A DNA stretch of 64,000 nt from Zelopaecilomyces penicillatus. Its lineage: Eukaryota; Ascomycota; Sordariomycetes; Hypocreales; Pseudodiploosporaceae. A model generated the notes under the pieces. The model ran no database searches, had not been told where the DNA came from, and saw only the letters and a program-made list of their open reading frames with translations. Shown here in pieces: positions 1 through 13,250 of the stretch. The position numbers and the translations under genes are program-made. Numbering within the stretch: position 1 is the first letter of the stretch; each line of letters opens with the position of its first letter. The stretch lies in NCBI GenBank assembly GCA_005765155.1, contig VCCP01000003.1:2108001-2172000 (forward strand). Direction: 5' to 3'.

Positions 1-1232
1 TATATATAAATCTTTATTTATAAATATTTAAAAATACATTTTATATAAATATAATAATTATATAATAGCCTTATATTTAATAATATAATTATAATTAAAA
101 AAGATTATATAAATATAATATTAAAGATATTATTATAAAAAAAAAATTTAATATTTTAGATTTTAATTATTTATTATATTTAAAAAACTTAAAAAATATA
201 TATTAATAATTATTTTAATTAAATAATATAATTTCCTTTTAATATATATTTATATAATATATTTATAAAAAGAAAAATTATTAAAATCTTTTAAAAAAGT
301 ATATAAAAATCTTTAAAATTATAATAAAATTAGATATTTAAGTATTTAATTATAATATATAATCTAAAGATTATTAATTATTAAAGCTTTAATAGTCTTT
401 TATATTTAAAAAGTATAAAAAAAAAAGTTTAGCTTAAATATAAATCTTATTATAAATTAATTAATTAAAGCTATATTATTTTATTTAATTATATTTAAAA
501 TCTTTTTATAATTCTTATACTTTTATTTATAATTATTTAAAATTAATAATAGCTTTTATTTATTTTATTATTAAGGGATTATCTTTATTATTAAAGGCTT
601 TATTAAATCTTATAATCTATTAAAGATTTAAGGCCTTAAATTAATAAAATCTAATTAATCCTTTATAATAATCTATAAAAATCTAAAATAAAATAATAAT
701 ACTTTTAATTAAAATTATAAAGATTAAAAAGATTAATATTCTTTAGTTTTATTTTTAAATAATCTAAGATTTTAATATCTTTATTATAAATATTTTATTA
801 AAAAAAAGATTATAATTTAATTGAAATTAGAATAATTTAAATAACTTTTAACTAAAAAAGCTAAAGATTATTAATATTATTAAATTATAATATTATAAAA
901 GTATTAAATAATAAAAAGAGATAAATTAATAATCTTATTTAAGCCTTTTAAATAAGCTTTAAATATTTAAAAAAAAAAGAAATATTAAGTTATTTTAGCT
1001 ATTAAAAATATAAAAAATAAATATAAATCCTTTTAATTAAATAAAATATAAAGCTATATTAAAATTAAAAAAAAACAAAAAATTAATTAAAAATACTTTT
1101 TAAAATAAAATAAAACTTATTTAAAAAACTCTATAAATTAAATAATTAAGATTTATAATACCTTTAAAAAATCTAATAATATAATTATTAATTCTTTATA
1201 GAATTTTATTTATATTTATTTAATTTAAAAGC
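1..1232. other. AT-rich RIP-decayed DNA, unidentified
   Basis: Almost purely A and T, with remaining C nearly always before T or C. No open frame or recognisable protein motif survives. It lies directly left of a copia-type LTR and is probably older transposon debris, but I could not match it to the families identified elsewhere in the window. Confidence 0.6.
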
Positions 1233-1590
1233 TATTATAATTTATAAAGACTAGCTAAAGTTAATAGCTAAGATAATAAAAAAAGATATAATAATTATTT
1301 AAATAAAAATCTATAAAAAAAAAGATAAAAATAATTATATTATTAATAAAAAAAGAAAACTTGATTTAATTAAAAACTTAGCTTTTCTTATATTTAAAAA
1401 ATATTAGAATTATTTAGAATTATTTTAGAATTTTAAATAATATTTATTTAGAATTATTAAATATTTTAAATAAAAAGAAAGAAAGGATTTTAAGTAATAA
1501 ACCCTTATTTTCTATTCTAGCCTAATTTAATAAATCAGACTATTTAAATACTTTAAATCTTATACTATATCTTATAATAAATAAAGCTAT
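1233..1590. repeat. copia-type LTR, interrupted by element A
   Basis: It resembles the copia-type LTRs at 51440, 54549 and 60369 in the same orientation: the start TATTATAATTTATA, a block near 1400-1450 with ATAATATTTATTTAGAATT, and the segment ending CCCTTATTTTCTATTCTAGCC. The match stops at 1590, where element A begins after target copy CTAT (1587-1590). The rest of the LTR probably resumes at 21176-21236. Strongly RIP-mutated, so its exact edges are approximate. Confidence 0.6.
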
Positions 1591-1982
1591 TTTAATAAAG
1601 AGAAAACAATATATATAATAATATTAATACTACCTATAGAACTATAAAGTGATTTTAGGGTAGTCATATAGCTAGTATAATCTATAAGGATTAAATAAAT
1701 AAGAAAAGCTATAAAATAATAATTTAATAAATTAAACTTAAGGGATTAATTAATTATCTTATAATTAATTAAATAAAGAAAATAACTTTTTAATAATTAA
1801 TCTTTTAAATATATTAGAAAATTCTTAGATAAAAGAGAGAAAAACTTAAATTTAATAATCTCTTATATTTAAATAGCCTAGATATAGCTTATTTATTTAT
1901 ATAATTTAATCTCTTTAAGTATAGCTTATATAATTATAGCTTAATTAATTAATAAAAAAATATATTTAATTTAATTATTAAA
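1591..1982 (-). repeat. 3' LTR of element A
   Basis: About 392 bp, starting TTTAATAAAG and ending AATTATTAAA. Aligns along its length with 20779-21175 and with the less mutated copy at 47518-47914, with nearly all differences being C-to-T or G-to-A. It is the 3' LTR because the coding direction is minus. The adjacent internal sequence on the minus strand ends in the purine-rich AAGAGGGT, a weak polypurine-tract candidate. Confidence 0.85.
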
Positions 1983-4900
1983 ACCCTCTTAATAAATATT
2001 AAAGATAACCTTATTATTAAATTAAATAATATTTATAATTAATTAAATAATAATATTTAAATATAATCTTTAGATATTTATATATATATACTTTATTTCT
2101 TTTATTTTATTTATTTTTAACTAAGTATTTCTTTAATATTTAATCTCTTTAATTCTTTTAATATCCTTAGAATATTTAATTCTATTACTTAATCTATAAA
2201 TAAAGATATTATTAATTATATTTATATAATATAGTATTTAAATCTATTAAATTAAATAATTTAAATTATTAGATTATTAAAGAAAGCTTCTATTATCTCT
2301 TTAATATATTAAAAAATCCCTTTTATAATTATTCTATTAGAATAAAGATTAATATAATTATTAAAGTATATAATATATAATATAAGCCTTTTAATAAGGA
2401 ATATATTATTATTTTCTTTAATAAATTTAATAGTTATAATATATTCTATTACTTTTAAGTATTATAAAGATAAACTAATACTTATTTAAATAATAATCTC
2501 TCTCTTATATTGTATAGATTAAATTAATAATATATAATATAAAGAGAGTTAAGGATTTAATTCCTTTTATTAGCTTCTTTATTTTTTCTCTAGATTTCTT
2601 TTTTCTTTATTAAAAGGGTTAATCTATTTATAAAAAAGATATCTATTATTTAATTAAGATATTTTATTTAGATTCTTATTAATAAATTATTCTAGGATTA
2701 TAATAATATCCTTAAAAGTATTAATATTTTTATTTAAATTAATTATAAAGGTATTTAAAGAAACTAATTTAATTATTTATTTTTAAGGATTTAATTATAA
2801 TATAAGCTATATTAATATAATTTTTTATTTTTTATTTAATAAATCTTAATTAAGTAATTCTTAAGTATCTTTAATACTATTATATATAAATAAATTAAAT
2901 CTAGATAAAAGCTCAAAGATTAAATAAATAATAAATAATTTATTTCTATTAGCTTTTAAAGAATATTATTAAAATATTATTATTTAATTATTATTAAGCT
3001 AAGCTATAATTAATTTAGTTTTTTTAATAATAATTATATTAATAGTTTTAATTAATTTAAATTTAATTATTTTATTATACTTAAATTTATTATTTTATTA
3101 TTAATTAATAATAGTTTTAAAGAATATAGGCTTTTATATTTTAATAAAATAAATAAATTATCTTATAATAATCTATATAAATAATATAAATAAGCTATCT
3201 CTTATAAATATATAAAAGACTTTAAAGTTCTTATATAATATAAATAAAATATATTTATTAATTAAGAATAATATAATACCTTTTAGATAAATAAAATAGA
3301 ATATTTTATTCTTATCTTAATTATAGATTATTTAATTATTAAGATCTTATAAAATAATATAATAAAAGCTTTATAAATATTTAATTATATTTAATTTATT
3401 AATAATAAGATATAATATAATACTTTTTACTTTAAATATATAATTAAATATAAGCTAATTTAAATTATTAAATAAATATTAATCTCTTAATAATAAATAA
3501 AAAGGATTATTAAAAAGTAGATAAAATATATTATTATAAGATTATTTAATCTTATACTTACTTTATATATAAAATAATAATAAATATAAAGTTATAAGGA
3601 AGGTTAAGCTTATAAAATATTTATTTTTATAAATATATAAACTCTTTAATATAATATAATATATTTATCTATTTATTTATAAATTAAAAATATAAAGCTA
3701 GCTTTTAAATTAATCCTAAATAAAAGAATATTAATATATATTCTTATAATTAATAAACTTAATAAAGAATTATTTATTAAATATATTTTTATAAATAATA
3801 ATTAGTTTATTAAGATAATTATAAATATTAAATATTAATTAATTATAAGATCTAAATTTATATAAAATATTAAGAAGATTTATATATATATAAAAGTATT
3901 TCTTTAATTTAAAAATATATATTATTCTAAAGGCTATAAATAAATTATTAAAGATATTATAAAGTATAATTTAAAGTAAAGGGTATAATATAAAATTAAT
4001 AACTTAATCTTTATTTTTTAATATATATAATAATTAATAAAGCTTAATTAAATAATTAATTTAATTCTATCCTTATAGGCTTTAAAGGAATAGCTATATA
4101 ATAGAGATAAGGTTATATATTATTAAATCTAAGGTATTTATATTAAAATTCTAAGAGAGAATTAATAATAAATTAAACTAATCTTATTAAAAGATTATAA
4201 AACAGGATTATTTAAGAAACCCTAGATTTATTATAAATAAAATATATTTATTAATATAATTATAAAATAAATCTATATCTTTTTTAAGCTATATTACTCT
4301 TATAATAATAATAAGGCTTATATTTTTAATACTTATCTAAAAGAAAAGTATAAGTATTTTAAAAGTTCTTTATTATTTTAATATTATATATTAATAAGAA
4401 ATTAAATAAAGATATAATTAAATAATAATAAAGATTAAGGAAATATAATAAGATAATATAAATATTAAAGAAGATAATAAAGATAAAAAGGGATAATATA
4501 TATATAAGATACCTTTTTATAAAAAAGAGCTTTATAAATATATAAGGGTTTAAATTAATAACCCTTTATAATTATATATAACTATTTAATTAAAGATATC
4601 TATTATTATAAATAGCTTTTTTTTTTAAAATATAGCTTTTATTATATTTAATAGTGATTTATAATTAATAAATAATATATATTTTTATTTATATACTTTT
4701 TAAAAAAGTTATCTTCTAGCTCTTATAACTTTTTCTTTTTTATCTTATAATTTAACTCTTTTAATTTTAGGATTATTAATCTATCTTTTATTCTTTTTAA
4801 ATTATTATTATAAATATTATTTAATTATAGAAATTAATTAAAATAATATTTATTTTTAGTTCTTTAATATTAATTCTATTATAAATATAATTATTTTATA

Positions 4901-6800
4901 TAATATAATTATTTATAAGATTATTTTATTATAAAATATTCTTTATTATTAAATTTATAAAAAATATATCTAATACTTTTATATAATTAATTAAGAATTA
5001 AAATCCTAAATAATACTTCTAAGAAAATAATCTTTATAATATTTAAGAATATCCTATACTAGAATCTATTATAAAAACTTAAATATCTTACCTTATATTT
5101 ATACCAGCTAAAATAAAGTATATTTATAGATATTTCTTTAATACCTTAATAAAATAAAAAAACAGGATTTACTCTTTATTTATTAATTATTATAGGGTTA
5201 TTAATCTAATCCTATATTCCTATTATATATAATCCTTCTTAATTACTATTATAGCTATTAAAGAGTATATTATATAGCTATATTATTTATATATTTTAAT
5301 TCTAGATAAATATAATAAATATTATTTAAATTATAAATAGGATAAATATATAGATTATAGATAGAGAGGATTTTATAGCTATTAATCCAAGCTAAAGGAT
5401 AAAAGGAAGTAAATAACTTTCTTAAAGAAAAACTAGATTAAAAAATCAAAGAGACCAATTATTCTAGATTTCTTAAATATATCTATTACTCCCTACCTAT
5501 AGAAATATTAACTATTAACTTTAAAGATTAGATATATAATAAAATAGGATATAGATAAGATAATAAAGGAAAACCCTAATAGGATTTAATAAATATAAAT
5601 AAGATTAAATAATTCCTTAATTATTAGGATATAGATTTGGTTTAAAAGGGATAGAATAAATTAATTTTAGGATAATAATATTAATTATATAATCTAAATA
5701 ATTTAATATTAATAAATAAATTAGCTTTTAAAGATATTAATTAATCTTTATAAAATAAAATAAATTAATAAAAGAGTATAATTAATTTAATATAGTATTA
5801 TAAAATATATATATAATAAAATAAGAAAGGGATTTATATAAATAGGAAAGTTAAAGAAAGATAGTATTATAATACTAAAATAATTTATAAGAACTTTTAT
5901 TTTTAATAGGAATTTAATAAGTTTTTTAAAATAAAAGAAAAGGTTTTAGGTATATAAGTATAAGCTTTGTTTAGTTCTGATTAGTATAGGTATAGGATAG
6001 ATCTAAAAGTAAGCCTATACTTAAGGATATAGCAAAATCAAACCAATACAAATCAAGAAAAGATTATAAAGGAATAAGATTAATAAAGACTATTTAATTA
6101 TTAATATAGAAATAGTTTAGTTATTATAGTTAAGGTTTAAGAGTATTAATTATCTATTATAATTGGTTTAGTATAATTGATTTATATATTAATAATAGAA
6201 TATTATACATAAAGAGTGAAATTTATTATATCTTTTAAGAAATATTACTAAGATCCTCTTTATTAAGGATTTTTAAATAGAATTCAAGCTAGAAAATCCT
6301 TGATTTAAGTATATAAGAAGTTATATATATATTTAAAGTAAATATAATTAATATATACTCTTCTAGTATTAGATTAGGCTAGGGATTATAACTTTAAACC
6401 AAAGTTTAATAGCTAATAGTAAATTTAAAAAGTCTTCTTTAAGATTAATATTAGAATTAGAGTCTTAAGGTATTATTTAATTAATAGATAAGTTAAAATA
6501 TATAATAGGATCTAATAATCCTAACCCTCTCTTTTCCTTATATAATTCTTATTTATCTTTAGATTTAAAGAGCTATATATTAATATTAGATATCTATTAG
6601 CTATACTTATCTTTAATAAACTTCTTTAGATGGTTTTTAGAATAGGTCTTATTTAAGAGAATCCTATCTATTATATAAAGTATATATACTTTAATAATAT
6701 CTATTTATAAAATAATCTAATATAAGCTATACTAGTATATTATTATCTTTACTATATAGGATTTATCCTACTTTTTAAGTATATTATATATAAGCATTAG
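1983..6800. other. 3' region of element A, function unassigned
   Basis: Lies between the integrase-like part of pol and the 3' LTR of A and is shared, in inverse orientation, with element B (about 44100-49934). An unbroken match to B is visible around 3650-4300. No domain could be recognised on either strand after mentally allowing for RIP stops. A patch at about 5965-6065 retains many CA and TG dinucleotides, unlike its surroundings. It may be an extra element-encoded gene, a long untranslated region, or an older insertion present in the common ancestor of A and B. Confidence 0.5.
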
Positions 6801-9054
6801 ATTATTTAATACCAGTTAATTATATTCTAACCAAAGTATATATTTATTAATAGTATTTATTCTTATTATTAGCTTCTTTCTAAAGTTAATTATCTTTTCT
6901 CTAGCCTTTATTATATCTTTTAATCTTCTTTTTAGTATTTAAATATAAGACTTAAATAAGTCCTTAATATTAATAATAATATCCTAATCAATAAGCCTTT
7001 ATATTAGAAATTCAACTTTAAATAATAAGATAGGGTTATACCAATATATAAGATAAAAGGCAGAGAAGCTATAAAATAATTTAATTATAGTTCTATCCAT
7101 AAGAATAACTGCTTTAAGGTATCTTATCTATTTAGAATCCCTTTTTAATATCTTTATTATTATAGATATAAGATTTTAATAATTAACTTTAACTATAGAA
7201 TTAATTATAGGATTATATCTAGATATTTAAATATATTTTATACCTTAATTAAATAATATCTAAGAGAAAAGCCCTTTTATTTTAGATCTATTATTAATAA
7301 CTATATAAAGTATAAGTCTATATTATTATATCAAGATTATAATAAATCTAATTATAGCCCTTAAATTAATCTATTATATTAATTAAACTTCTATCTATCT
7401 AATCAAGTTATAATAAGCTTCTATAAGAAAGTTTATATTATAATTAAATAATATATATTATAAATTAAAGTATACTTTTAATATTAATTGCTTAAATAAT
7501 ATTATAATTACCAGTTCTCTATTCTATTATAATATAAACTTTTAATACTTAGGGCAGTAAACTATAGCTAAGGAAATATTATTCTATATCTTTCTTTAAT
7601 AATACCTATTAAAGAGAGTTTTAAAGATAATTACTTTACCTTTATACCCTTAGGCTATATAGCAGCTTACTATTAATTTCTTATAGATAGATAAGTTATT
7701 AATAACTAATATAGAATGGTTTCTTTTATAAATTAGCCTTAGCTAAAGTTTCTTATCCTTAATAAAGAATCTTTAAGCTTTCTAATATAATATTCTAAAT
7801 TATACTCTATTAAAATTAAATAATTTCTTTAATAAATATAGGAATCTAATAATCTACTAGAACTCTATAGAATATCTAGATTCTAGTATATCTAATTATA
7901 TTAATCTAAGATATATATTAATTATATCCTTTAAATCCCTATTAATTTTAATATTTATTTAATTAGATAGCCTTAATCCTTTTTAAAAAAGTCTATCTAT
8001 TATATTATTATTTTTCTTAGAAATATATTTAATAATAAAATTAAATAATATAATATAATTAATCTAATAGATAATAAAACTATCTAATATATTATAAATA
8101 ATACTATTAAGCTAATATATAAGAATATATATATCTATCTCTAAAGTAAATTATATATTATAGATATATCCTCTAAGCCTTTAGAGTATAAAGAGAATAG
8201 CCTTATACTCTTACTTTATTATATTATAATTATATTCAGCCTTATTTTAATAATCACTTTTAAACCTAACCAGATATTATTATCTATCTAAGACTTATAT
8301 TAAAACTATTCTCTATTCTTTAAGGCTAGTATCTATTATAAATATAATTTCTTTACCCTAAAAAGAATCTCTTTATTATTATAAATAGATTATAATCTAT
8401 ATATAATAATATTATTAAGAAAGGGTTTATAAATATCTAGGATAAGATTAAATAATATTTGAGTTATAATTCTTATAAACTAGATTATAAAATTTATAAT
8501 ATTCTAAGGAAGTATATATATCCTTAAAAGACTAATAGTAAAAGAAAATATAATAAGATCCTTACTCTTTTTATTTAATAGGATTTAATTATAATTAAAA
8601 AAGAAATCTAATAATAAAAGTATAATATATATAAAAAAGTCTTTACTAAAGGAATTAATACTAAAAGGGATAAATATATCTCTAAGAGTAATAGTATTAT
8701 ATTTTATAATAATATTAATTAAATAAAGCCCTTTATCCTTTTTCTTAATAAAGAAATATTAGTTCCTATAGAAGGTATAAGACTCTTTTAATATATAATT
8801 CTTAAAGTATATCTTTAATAATTTTATAGCTTTTGCTTCTAATCCTTATAAAATAGAGATAGAATATATCTATTAGATTAAATAAGGAATCACTTTAATA
8901 ACTTAAAAAGATATAATTAATAGATTAAGTATTCTATTTTCTTTGAATTATTAAGATAAAGCCTATTCTCTATTATAGAGAACCTTTAAGAAAATATTAA
9001 TTTTCTATTAAATTAATATATTTTTAGTTTAAGAGAGGATTTCCTTAAGGTATT
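6800..9054 (-). pseudogene. element A pol (RT, RNase H, integrase remnants)
   Basis: Read on the minus strand, about 8900-8400 translates to a gypsy-type RT with segments such as NSFSKDF, LLLDFF and KPFLNNII, which match the core NIDSFSEDF / LLDFFSGYDQ / PFLDD pattern of fungal gypsy polymerases. RNase H follows: EYKAILF-like residues at about 8230-8180. Relative to B (42437-42840) A lacks about 410 bp, joined near 8351, removing the RT-RNase H connection. Integrase remnants are inferred down to about 6800 from alignment with B. Stops fall where Gln or Trp codons are expected. The upstream part of the frame continues beyond nested G1 at 16545. Confidence 0.75.
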
Positions 9055-9511
9055 TATAATATTTGGTGAATTCCTAAGGGATAAACCTAATGAAAAGGAT
9101 TTATATTAGCAGATAAGTCAGGGCATTCTAAGCAATATATCTATTATATTAATGATAGATACTAAGTATTATAACCAGGGGTTAAGTATCAGTATAATGA
9201 ATGATAGTGAATAATATAATAAAGTTAAAAGTATATTAATAACTATCTAAGCTATATCTAAAGAGTAAAAATTAAGGGTATATATATATATCATAGATTA
9301 TAATTTGAGTTATAATCCTTATTACTGGATTATATTTAGAATCATAAGCTATCCTATTGGATTATGGTTTTAAGAGTGATCCTAAGCTTAGGGTTACCTT
9401 TAGAATTATAATCCAATTCCATTCAGTTCTAAGCCTTTGAAATATACCTAGTAATATTATAAGTTATATAACTAAGGCCTATTATATAACTTTAGCTATT
9501 AGGTTATAATA
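9055..9511 (-). repeat. 3' LTR of G1
   Basis: 457 bp, plus-strand ends TATAATATTT and GGTTATAATA. Aligns over its full length with 16083-16539; the better preserved copy shows the original plus-strand end GGGTCATGACA, giving standard TG...CA termini on either strand. It is the 3' LTR because pol reads on the minus strand and the polypurine tract adjoins this copy. Confidence 0.92.
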
Positions 9512-9530
9512 TAATATCTCCCTCTCAAAA
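9512..9530 (-). other. polypurine tract of G1
   Basis: On the minus strand this reads TTTTGAGAGGGAGATATTA immediately upstream of the 3' LTR. The purine run GAGAGGGAGA is where plus-strand DNA synthesis would prime. The same site in G2 (61831-61849) is present but more mutated. It fixes the transcription direction independently of the protein motifs. Confidence 0.7.
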
Positions 9531-10649
9531 GGTCTTATCCTTAAGGCCTATAGGCATACCTTTCCTTCCTTCCTTAATATTTTATAAGTTATAGGATTTA
9601 TATTATATTAAATTATTTCTTATAATATCAGGTTATATTAGGAAACTATAATATCCTTCCAAGAAGACTATTAAGCGTGTCATGCTTATTAATAGTATTA
9701 AACATTCTATACTAGCTAAGGGAATGGATTTTAATAATAAAATAGTAGATATATTATATTCTTATTATTTTAAATAAAAACAATCTTGCTATATAATAGA
9801 AAACAATAGCTATTATATAGCGTATATAAAGCGGGATCGCTCCTATAATAGTGTTTTGATAGCATCTTTATATATATACTCTTATTATATCTAAATATCC
9901 AATTCTTATTGATTTTATTAGTAATAAAACTTTTAGAGCAATACTATTATTTAAACTCTAAAGAAAAGGAAACTAAAGAAAATATCTCAGATATCTAAGA
10001 TTAATTATCTAAGTTATAGTTATAGCTCTCTTCAGCTCTAAACCATTTATCTTATATCCATAAGCTTAAGAAAAAGGCTAAAAAGCAAAGCTTTGAGTTA
10101 ATTCATTAGGGTTTAAAGGAGTTGGATACTAAAGACAGGATTGATCTGGTCTTTGTCCTAGAGGTATATAAGTATTATATAGTATTGGATTTGCAGTTCC
10201 TAGGTACTTTAAATAAGATAGATTAGTCTTTCTTGGGTTTAGGCAATAAGTTTATTGATTTAGGGTCTTTAGCTAGGCTGACTGGTTCCAAAGGAACTAT
10301 TATAGTATTAGGCAGTAGTAGTTCAAATAGTTAGTAGGTTCCTATATATTATCTTTAGATCCAAAGCCTTTCTATTTAATAAGATATTCATTTTACTTAT
10401 TTTCCTATCTAGTATCTAATATTATCTCTACTTCCTATTCTTTTTTGATTGCTTTTATTTATATTATTATATATTTCTTTATATTATTAAATGCCTTGCT
10501 TAATAAGGAAATATAGAACACAGGGTATAATCATATATTCTTTGATAGTAAAAGTTTATAATTGATATTAGAAATAGCCTTCTTAACTTTAAAAGATTTA
10601 AGTTTCTTAAAATCCAATTTATTACTTGATTATATTATTATAATATTTA

Positions 10650-13250
10650 AAGAATTTTTACCTGATATATAGTATAAAAGGTATATTATATCTCCCTCTT
10701 TAAAGATTAGTCTTTTTAATCTTTATTAATCTATATAATATTTCATTCTATTATAGATGATTTAGAGTTATACATAGAGTTCTTTATATAATTATTGTTT
10801 TTATATAGTATTAAGTATAGCCTTTTCTGATTTTAATCCCTCTTAGTATAATAGGTAAAATGCTTCTAATATAAATCTATAATTAGTATATATTAGTATA
10901 AATTATATTAATTCAGAAACAGATATATTATAAGCTAGTTATATAATTAATAGATATTTTATTTAATTATCTTAATAGTAATTAATATAAGTATATAAAT
11001 ATCCTTTAATAATCTGATTGATCTATTCTATTTATCTATCCGTTTATGGGTGATAGGTGATACTAAGTCTATATCTAATCCTAAGATATCTTATCAATCC
11101 TTACTAAAATTTAGAGATAAAGGTTATTCCTCTATTAAAGATGATTTCCTCTAATAAGCTATATAAGCTTACTATCACTCTATTAAAGTTATAGGCAAGA
11201 TCTTCTATTAAGCTTGCTTTAATATAGGGTATAAAGTATAAGAACTTTATTAATCTTTCTATAATAACCTATATTAAGTTATAGACTACTTCTATAAGGG
11301 ATTCTACTAATAAAGGTAATTTAATAATAAAGTTAAATAATATTAATTCCTATAATTATATAGGCATTAATAATGATTATAACTCTCTATATAGTTTATA
11401 TCTTACTAGCTTGATTTATTTATAAATGATACAATCACTTATAACCTTCTAGACTATTTATTATAATCCTTTAAATCCATAGTATCTTTATACTTATTCT
11501 ATAATCTTTATAATTCCTTAATAACTATAGATAGGGGATTTATATAATTCTTATATAATGATTTCCTAGAGTTCTTTAGATATCTAGAGTTTCTCATTAT
11601 ACTTATAATATCTATTCTTCCATTTTATATCTTTAGATGCCTTTACTATATCTTCTAAGGAGTATACTTGCTTAACTCATTTTAAGACAGGATTAGCTAA
11701 TATAACTTAGTATATAGTATTTAGTTTTATCTATAGCATACCTGATTTGATTATTTAAAAGATTTATCCTTTATAATAAGGCTTTCCATTATTATAATCA
11801 CTTTATTAGCTTAGAGCATCTGCTTTATTATTTTTAAATCCTTTATAATAAATGATTTTATAGTTATAATCTATAAGGGTCTTTGTATAGCAGGTTTATT
11901 ATATATTTAACTTCTATATAATAATAAAATAAGAGATATTCTTATAATTAATAAAAACCTTTATTTAATGGTTGCTTCCTTATAAATAATATAAGAATTC
12001 ATTAAAAGCTTTGATAATAGCTATAAATTCCTTATTATAGATTGGATAATTAAGTTCTGCTCTATAAAGTTTCTTAAAGTAGAAGGCAACAGATTATAAT
12101 CTATCTTTATTATCTTATTATCTAATCTATGCTTTGATAGTATAGTTTAAAGTATTAGTTTTAAGTTCTATAGGTTTATCTAGATTATATATTATTAATA
12201 TAGATTCTTTATAGATTCACTTCTTAAGTTCTTTAAATATAACATCTATATTGGGTTTCTATAGGAATTTACAATCTTTCTTAATATATTTAATAAATAA
12301 TATAGCTATTTTACTATAGTTATAGATAAACTTTCAATAATAGTTAATAAAGCCTAAAAACTCTTATATATTTATAATGTTTTATAGCATCGGCTAGTCA
12401 TATACTATAACGATTTTTACTAGTTCTATTTGAATTTTATCTAATAAAAAGATATATCCTAGGAAGATAATCATTTACTTATAAAATTTATATTTTTCTA
12501 GTTTAATAAGAAGATTATTATCTTGGAGTAGTTATAATACCTTATAGATATATTCTCTATATTCTTCTTTTATTCAAAAGAAGATTAGGATATTATCTAG
12601 GTAGACTATTATAAAGATATTTAAATATTCTTAGAGAATATTATTAATTATATACTAGAATATTATAAGGGTATTGATTAAGCCAAAAAGCATTACTAGA
12701 TACTTGAAAAGTCTAAACTTGATTCTAAAAATGGTTTTCTATTTATTGCCTTTCTTTATTCAAATTAAATTATATACTCCTTTAAGATCTAAAGTAATAA
12801 ATCAGTTTATTCTATATAATTGATTATATAATTCATTAATTAATAATAAGGGTATCTAATCCTTGATTATAATTATATTTAATAATTAGTAATCCATAAC
12901 CAGTTATAGCTTACTATTCTTTTTTGATATAAATATAATAGGGTATCCTGCTTTGGATATGGATGATTGGATATATCCCTTTTTAAGCATTTTATTAAGG
13001 TATTTTTATAATGTTTTGAGTTCCTTGATATTCAGTGTATAGATCTTAGTGAAAGTAGGCTTCTTTCTATCTATAATCTGAATTTTATAGTCCTATTGGT
13101 TATGTAAGGAGAGCTTTATTTCAAGCTCTTTATAAAATAATTTAATATATTTATAGTATTCTTCTAGTATAGGTATAAATTATTTTTCCATATCTAAGGG
13201 TGATTTATCTTTAGAGTATTCTTATAATTGCTCTATTATTATCCTAAGAG
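10650..13250 (-). pseudogene. G1 pol polyprotein remnant (RT-RNase H-integrase)
   Basis: Minus-strand translation shows a full reverse transcriptase in order: TLNIKELKTL...LNKMLKKGYIQSS (about 13080-12960), GYPIIFISKKNSKL, VMDY, ITLDLKGVYNLI, KTIFRIKF..FKYLVM.FGLIN (about 12740-12660), and the catalytic box IVYLDNILIF at 12609-12580 (family YLDDILIF, second Asp lost by mutation). FLGY...DKI and EFLGFINYYWKFI follow (about 12460-12300), the RT-RNase H link. The integrase catalytic end is seen at about 11110-10690 (SPITHKRIDK, counterpart of TAYHPQTDGQ, then RLKRLIFKEGDIIY-like residues). Many in-frame stops at Gln/Trp positions make it non-functional. Confidence 0.88.
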
